Shown here in pieces: positions 61,601 to 64,000 of a stretch of 64,000 bases of DNA (its first letter is position 1; each line of letters opens with the position of its first letter). A program made the translations under genes and the position numbers. Source of the DNA: CAYMZZ01 sp964395095 (GTDB taxonomy: Bacteria > Bacteroidota > Bacteroidia > Chitinophagales > Chitinophagaceae); the NCBI GenBank assembly GCA_964395095.1, contig CAYMZZ010000003.1, forward strand, positions 186,001 through 250,000. The letters run 5' to 3'. The notes under the pieces were generated by a model. That model was not told where the DNA came from, did no database searches, and was given only the letters and a program-made list of their open reading frames with translations.

Positions 61601-61769
61601 ATATCTTCTTCACCTCGGCCAGGGCCGACTGGGGCTGTTCTTTTTTAACAAATTCTTCAACCCTTTTCCATTCCTTTTCAAATGGAGAACCGGGTTGCTG
61701 GGCTGAATTATCCATAGTAATAAAGAGGCTGCTGATAAGGAAAATGAGTGCCAGACAGGGTTTCGACAT
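55656..61769 (-). CDS. Alpha-2-macroglobulin family protein with thioester motif
   Basis: 2037 residues. Signal peptide about 1-24 (ends MDNSAQQ). An N-terminal helical part of about 350 residues, rich in Gln and Glu, is followed by macroglobulin domains; TDRSLYRPGQTLFVKGI (about 606) is the MG2 hallmark. The central FFFPDLRTDSTGAVEFSFTMPEALTRWKFQALAHSKELALGYSSREMVTQKELMLQPNPPRFLREGD is the A2M domain. The thioester motif CAEQ is at Cys1488-Gln1491 (FPYECAEQNWNRYFA). Such proteins trap proteases in the periplasm or at the surface. No pbpC lies next to it, so it belongs to the Bacteroidota stand-alone form. Confidence 0.93.
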   Translation of the reverse strand: MSKPCLALIFLISSLFITMDNSAQQPGSPFEKEWKRVEEFVKKEQPQSALAEVKKIYALALKQQQEPQRLKCLIFMADLQEETREDNQKLVIREWEKELTKIQTPAKAVLQSLLAGRYWNYFQMNRWRLYQQTTVADYNATDIDTWSASHLHTRITELFRQSLQDEPLLQKTPVSAFDAIILKGNSRSLRPTLFDLLAHQALEYFKSGESTLQEPTEAFELDLAAAFDPAADFVHRKFESNDSNSLIYQALLLYQRLVRFHLHDKSHEALIDVDLARLQFVRNQSTHPDKEELYFLSINHIAHQYNQQPAAAQAWFLVAQYHRNRGEQYSPHADTSYRYEKAKALEICETILANPLNTATKDTSEGWYNARQLKREILDNDLNIQLELVYLPSQPFRALVSYKNVSTLELRILRWSEELQKMIETGDEIATWSALEKAAPIRNWQQNLPETGDYQTHRVEIKIDGLENGNYLLLASSSAMDKEGSRVRGYGQFHVSQISYIHRDNHYYVLHRETGKPLRGAQVQTWTQSYDSKLSRYTWAKGRAFQTDEQGYFNEKIGRNDEDNYYSRSTRFQIRYGADELFLQNSTYIWYPREGVEESNPVSLFLFTDRSLYRPGQTLFVKGIMLKQYQENNLPEIVAERKTKLYLRDANGQTVDSVAVKSNEYGSFSARFLLPSSGLTGAFTLFTKSEQGSADIRVEEYKRPKFEVSYEPIRESFRVGDSIRVTGLARAYAGNNIDGAKVRYRVVRQARFPYPWWGRSWWPSSEEREIAHGELTTDADGRFEIRFLAIPDKKIDPAQNPYFDYQVTADVTDINGETRSGETSITAAYTALKLDIYLPEKLPVDSLHKITVRTRNMADEFVPAKVALKVHRLKTENRLIRDRYWERPDQFLLSKQEYLRHFPLDEYDNESDYQSWEKEAEILQQSDSSRADGQWTWQKKNWPAGFYVLEFSSTDAFGKEVKARQYLELYAPEKNELNRPQYLWVEGSRPVEPGEEARVSLGSSAKDIYLLHFMDRPSIGKESRRSALEWKSGIRVFSEKITEGDRGGFGLSWAFVKDNRFYQHNETMVVPWSNKDLNVEYLSWRDKTLPGSAETWTIRISGAKKDKVATEVLASMYDASLDQFYPHAWRKPSIYPNYFNRHSWKGENFRANPITNVWREPGQYDYTFIKEYDRLEHLIGSLLWPQELQGLATKSGRRMPLAYDLGSASITIDTLPVYNLNDPTKIDKFQIIPSVEVLRDAVIAPGKKEQSPAPRKNFNETAFFFPDLRTDSTGAVEFSFTMPEALTRWKFQALAHSKELALGYSSREMVTQKELMLQPNPPRFLREGDQMEFSAKLVNLTEKELTGEVRLELLDAATNKPLDSRFRIVVPRQYFTAAAQQSASVSFQLQVPFQFTQPITWRMIAVADKHSDGEEANLPVLSNRMLVTESLPLQMKGNGNKTFSFDKLKESGNSPTLQSQRLTVEYSSNPIWYVVQALPYLMEFPYECAEQNWNRYFANALAAHIANSSPRIRAVFEKWKEKDTAALISNLQKNQELKNILLEETPWVLEAQSETAQKENIARLFDQQALQSELRGTLAKLKEMQNPSGAFPWFKGGPDNRYITQYILSGIGHLQKLKALPAMQENEWMAILRSGLGWLDRQMQEDHQQLLKQKTDLKKYTLNSTQVQYFYLRSFFPAEKITAVAQKAVDYFRGRLSQSWLKTGKYQQAMIALSLHRSGNSVVAKNILKSLKETTVYSEELGRYHKSATRSWWWYEAPLERQALMVEAFLEINNDSKTADEFRTWLLKNKQTNRWESTKATAEACYALLLQQNAWQDASAQVTIRLGSTEMSSTTTTTEEGTGYFKQSLEAEEIKPEMGAIALEVKQPAGSAPASSWGAVYWQYFEDMDKISPSATPLQLEKKLYVQKNTDAGPVLEELQEGAYLEVGDKVVVRIILKADREMEYLHMKDLRAAGMEPVNVMSGYKWQGGLGYYESTRDAATHFFFQHLRRGTYVFEYSLFASHAGDFTNGITSIECMYAPEFRAHSEGIRVRINAQ

Positions 61770-61799
61770 AGATCAAAGGTTTATGCAGGTACAAGGTAA

Positions 61800-61990
61800 A
61801 GAAAGTTTTAAGTTTTAAGTTATAAGTTTTAGGTTGGAAGCAGGTTCGATATTGTTCTTAAAGCCAGTCCTAAATTGGTAATTGGGCTGATCATGGGTTT
61901 CAAATAATCGCCAGAGTAAATTTTCCAAAACTTCAATCATTATCTCCTAGACTCAACCCTCACTCAAAACTTATAACTTAAAACTCGGGG
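61800..61990. repeat. Heptamer inverted repeat upstream of the macroglobulin gene
   Basis: Left words GTTTTAA, GTTATAA, GTTTTAG (61803-61835). Right words CTTATAA, CTTAAAA (61965-61985). About 130 bp between the arms and the next 170 bp up to 62164 hold no gene that I can support. Confidence 0.8.
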
Positions 61991-62164
61991 CGCCTTCAGA
62001 CTTCTTCAAATTCCAAACGTTTAATCGCTCTCAAACTATCGTTTCCCCTTAACAATTTTCTTTTTCCCTTTAACTTTTCCTTCTTCAAATTCTGGCACGA
62101 TGGCATGTGCTTTGGAATAGAAAAGACAGATTCACTATTGAATCGAACTTTAAAACGGATGGTT

Positions 62165-62902
62165 ATGAAAACAATTTTTACACTGATCAGTTCTCTGTTG
62201 TTGAGCATGACATTGCTCGCCAACAATGGCCGCAACCGGAGTGAGGTAATGGTTCGTTCGATGGACAATGCGGACATCCGCGTGGTGATGGATGGCCGTC
62301 GTTTTGAACCGAATGATAATGCCCTCATTATCCACAACGTAAAAGCCGGCAAACACGATATTAAAGTGTATCGCCAGGCACGCCGCGGCATTTTTCATGA
62401 GTTTGCGAACCGCTATGAGCTGGTATACAGCGGCCGGATTCAGGTGAAGAACCGTACACAGCTTTTTATCAGCATTGAGCGAAATGGTTTTGTGAATATA
62501 GCCGAAAACCGGATACAGGGTAATGGCCGCTTCGATGACCGTCGCCATCGCGACTTCGACTTCGACGATGGTGGCCACCATGGCGACTACGATACCCGCT
62601 ATGGCTACGAAAGAGGCATGCAGGACCGCGAGTTTGAGCGCGTCCTCCAAAGCATCGACAGGGAATGGTTTGAAGGAACCAAGATAAAGTCGGCGGTACA
62701 TGTTGTACGAAACAACAGGCTGTCTACCGACCAGGTGAAGGAGTTGATGCGTCTTTTCCAGTTTGAGAACAACCGCCTCGAGTTGGCGAAGCAGGCTTAT
62801 GAAAACGTGGTAGACAAGTGGAACTACCGGGAAGTGTACACGATGTTGAGCTTCGAAGCCAGCAAGCGAGAGTTGGAGAGGGAAGTGATGAGTAGAAGGT
62901 AG
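62165..62902 (+). CDS. Secreted DUF4476 protein
   Basis: 245 residues from MKTIFTLISSLLLSMTLLANNG, a clear signal peptide. A beta-rich domain (about 28-115) contains NADIRVVMDGRRFEPNDNALIIHNVKAGKHDIKVYR. An Asp/Arg/His/Gly-rich linker (about 125-155) precedes a helical domain (about 158-240): FERVLQSIDREWFEGTKIKSAVHVVRNNRLSTDQVKELMRLFQFENNRLELAKQAYENVVDKWNYREVYTMLSFEASKRELE. The last part is DUF4476, frequent in Bacteroidota without known role. The stop is directly followed by a heptamer/octamer array. Confidence 0.88.
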   Translation: MKTIFTLISSLLLSMTLLANNGRNRSEVMVRSMDNADIRVVMDGRRFEPNDNALIIHNVKAGKHDIKVYRQARRGIFHEFANRYELVYSGRIQVKNRTQLFISIERNGFVNIAENRIQGNGRFDDRRHRDFDFDDGGHHGDYDTRYGYERGMQDREFERVLQSIDREWFEGTKIKSAVHVVRNNRLSTDQVKELMRLFQFENNRLELAKQAYENVVDKWNYREVYTMLSFEASKRELEREVMSRR

Positions 62903-62948
62903 GAATTTGTGAATTTGAGAATTTGGGGATTTGGATTTTTTAATAACG

Positions 62949-62981
62949 AAGGTCTTCGGGTTTGACCCGGAGACCTTTTTT
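62949..62981 (+). terminator. Terminator of the DUF4476 gene
   Basis: AAGGTCTTCGGG, loop TTTGA, CCCGGAGACCTT, then six T. Confidence 0.9.
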
Positions 62982-63036
62982 GATTTGCTCGGTAGTTTTT
63001 ACAGGGTTTGAAACGGATGAAATTCGGGAAAGGTGT

Positions 63037-63162
63037 ACCGCAACGAACGCAATGAAGTCGCAACGAACGCAACGAATTTATCAGGACAATTTATTGCTAA
63101 GTTCCTATTGTAAAAGTTTTGCTGAAGTGTTATCGCTGGGTTCGTTGCGCCTTCTTTGCGGT
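63037..63162. repeat. CGCAACGAA palindromic element
   Basis: Left arm ACCGCAACGAACGCAATGAA with a tandem second unit GCAACGAACGCAACGAA. Right arm TTCGTTGCGCCTTCTTTGCGGT is roughly its reverse complement. No coding capacity. Confidence 0.75.
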
Positions 63163-63200
63163 GAAAATTCAATGAGTTTAGAACAGATCTTAAAATAAGA

Positions 63201-63229
63201 AAGGTCTCCGGGCCAAACCCGAAGACCTT
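63201..63229 (-). terminator. Inverted copy of the DUF4476 terminator hairpin
   Basis: AAGGTCTCCGGG ... CCCGAAGACCTT is the reverse complement of the hairpin at 62949 apart from one loop base. It could end transcription coming from the right, but only a short T run follows, so terminator function is uncertain. Confidence 0.5.
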
Positions 63230-63327
63230 TCACTATAGAAGAAAAAAATAATCAAATCCCAAATCCCAAATCCTCAAATTCTCAAATCTCCAAATTCTAC
63301 CTATCCCCACTTACAACTTACTACTTA

Positions 63328-64000
63328 CTACTTACCACTTACTACTTCCTTCATCTTCTTCCCAATATCCGCGGGGCTGCTTACAACATGGATGCCGCAG
63401 GCGGCCATAATTTTCATTTTGGCTTCGGCGGTATCATCGGCTCCGCCCACAATGGCACCGGCATGGCCCATACGGCGGCCGGGAGGGGCTGTTTGTCCGG
63501 CAATAAAGCCTACTACCGGTTTTTTATTGCCATTGTCCTTGATCCAGTTGGCGGCTTCGGCTTCCATGCCTCCACCAATTTCGCCGATCATCACAATCGC
63601 ATCGGTTTCGGGATCGTTCATAAAGAGTTCTACGGCTTCTTTGGTGGTAGTGCCAATGATGGGATCGCCACCGATACCTACGGCGGTAGAAATACCCAGT
63701 CCGGCTTTGGCTACCTGGTCGGCGGCCTCATAGGTAAGGGTTCCTGATTTGGAAACGATACCGATGCGGCCCTGCTTAAATACGAAGCCGGGCATGATGC
63801 CCACTTTGGCTTCACCGGCGGTGATGACTCCCGGACAGTTGGGTCCTATAAGGCGGGTTTGCTTACCCTGCAGAAAATTCTTTACGCGCACCATATCCTG
63901 CACAGGTATACCTTCGGTAATGCAAACCACCAGGCGAATACCCGCATCAGCCGCTTCCATAATGGCATCAGCCGCAAAAGCGGGCGGTACAAAAATGATG
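63328..64000 (-). CDS. sucD: Succinyl-CoA ligase alpha subunit, 5' end outside window
   Basis: The frame is open to the right edge; the visible upstream codons read IIFVPPAFAADAIMEAADAG, the expected SucD sequence. The 224 visible residues include TRLIGPNCPGVITAGEAKVGIMPG, GRIGIVSKSGTLTYEA, VGIGGDPIIGTT, and GRRMGHAGAIVGG with the phospho-histidine (His of GHAGAI). It forms succinate and ATP/GTP from succinyl-CoA in the citric acid cycle with SucC. The last residues, VVSGK and TAG, are read from GTAAGTG/GTAAGTA heptamers. Confidence 0.95.
   Translation of the reverse strand, partial: IIFVPPAFAADAIMEAADAGIRLVVCITEGIPVQDMVRVKNFLQGKQTRLIGPNCPGVITAGEAKVGIMPGFVFKQGRIGIVSKSGTLTYEAADQVAKAGLGISTAVGIGGDPIIGTTTKEAVELFMNDPETDAIVMIGEIGGGMEAEAANWIKDNGNKKPVVGFIAGQTAPPGRRMGHAGAIVGGADDTAEAKMKIMAACGIHVVSSPADIGKKMKEVVSGK

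Larger units (their letters stand above)
62903..63350. repeat. Split repeat: octamer/heptamer arrays at both ends of a 425-bp spacer
   Basis: 62903-62938 reads GAATTTGT, GAATTTGA, GAATTTGG. 63243-63300 reads the complements (AAATCCCA, AAATCCTC, AAATTCTC), then 63305-63350 CTTACAA, CTTACTA, CTTACCA heptamers that end in the sucD coding sequence. Between them are two inverted hairpins and a palindromic element. Confidence 0.85.

Noticed and set aside
61996..62391. 131-codon minus-strand frame
   Set aside because: Antisense to the signal peptide and first domain of the DUF4476 gene, without motifs.

Overview
The window is a chromosomal segment of a Bacteroidota bacterium, most like the Chitinophagaceae. 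Evidence is the gene set (long multi-PAS and TPR histidine kinases, a T9SS-type C-terminal domain, DUF4476, a Bacteroidota-type UvrA), several promoters of the TAnnTTTG -7 type (best case TTTG-N19-TATATTTG at 24162-24192), and the lack of strong Shine-Dalgarno sites. Both ends cut a gene: a ThuA-like protein on the left and sucD on the right.

Layout. 1-12.6 kb is housekeeping: MFS exporters, a histidine kinase, gcvP, a Cys-cluster protein, a Tat-exported beta-lactamase-fold hydrolase, deoxynucleoside kinase with folK, and sppA. 12.68-23.7 kb is accessory. It has a tRNA-Ser/tRNA-Pro cluster with two broken tRNA copies, a truncated GIY-YIG gene, an ATPase of the DUF234 type, and an 8.4-kb block (two-component pair facing three secreted proteins) bracketed by a 67-bp perfect direct repeat. 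23.7-34.6 kb carries DUF2200, an ArsR/AHSA1 pair with twin operators, a receiver protein plus 1178-aa PAS/GAF kinase, a SNF2 helicase, a sugar epimerase and a GT2 glycosyltransferase. 34.8-39.0 kb is a methionine operon (metY-metX-hom) behind a SAM-I riboswitch whose terminator and antiterminator can both be read. 40-64 kb carries uvrA, small envelope proteins, a candidate rod-shaped RNA, an M28 peptidase, rarA, a trypsin-like protease, aspS, an MtfA-like peptidase, a FAD oxidoreductase, a 2037-aa alpha-2-macroglobulin, a DUF4476 protein and sucD.

The most unusual signal is in the spaces between genes. About ten intergenic regions hold degenerate arrays with a 7-bp (sometimes 8-bp) period, built from a small vocabulary (GTGAGGC, GTGAATC, GTAAGTG, GTTTAAG, GTTGTAA and relatives). 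They often form two inverted arms whose lengths differ by whole heptamers, and they often run into the stop codons of flanking genes, so that they supply the last residues. At 52919-53451 heptamer arrays alternate with five copies of a palindromic core: each period is exactly 61 bp plus 13, 6, 8 or 7 heptamers. Two further palindromic families (TCTGCG elements at 25.1 and 50.9 kb, a CGCAACGAA element at 63.1 kb) share these spaces. I cannot say whether this has been described; it is the best candidate here for an unexplained system.
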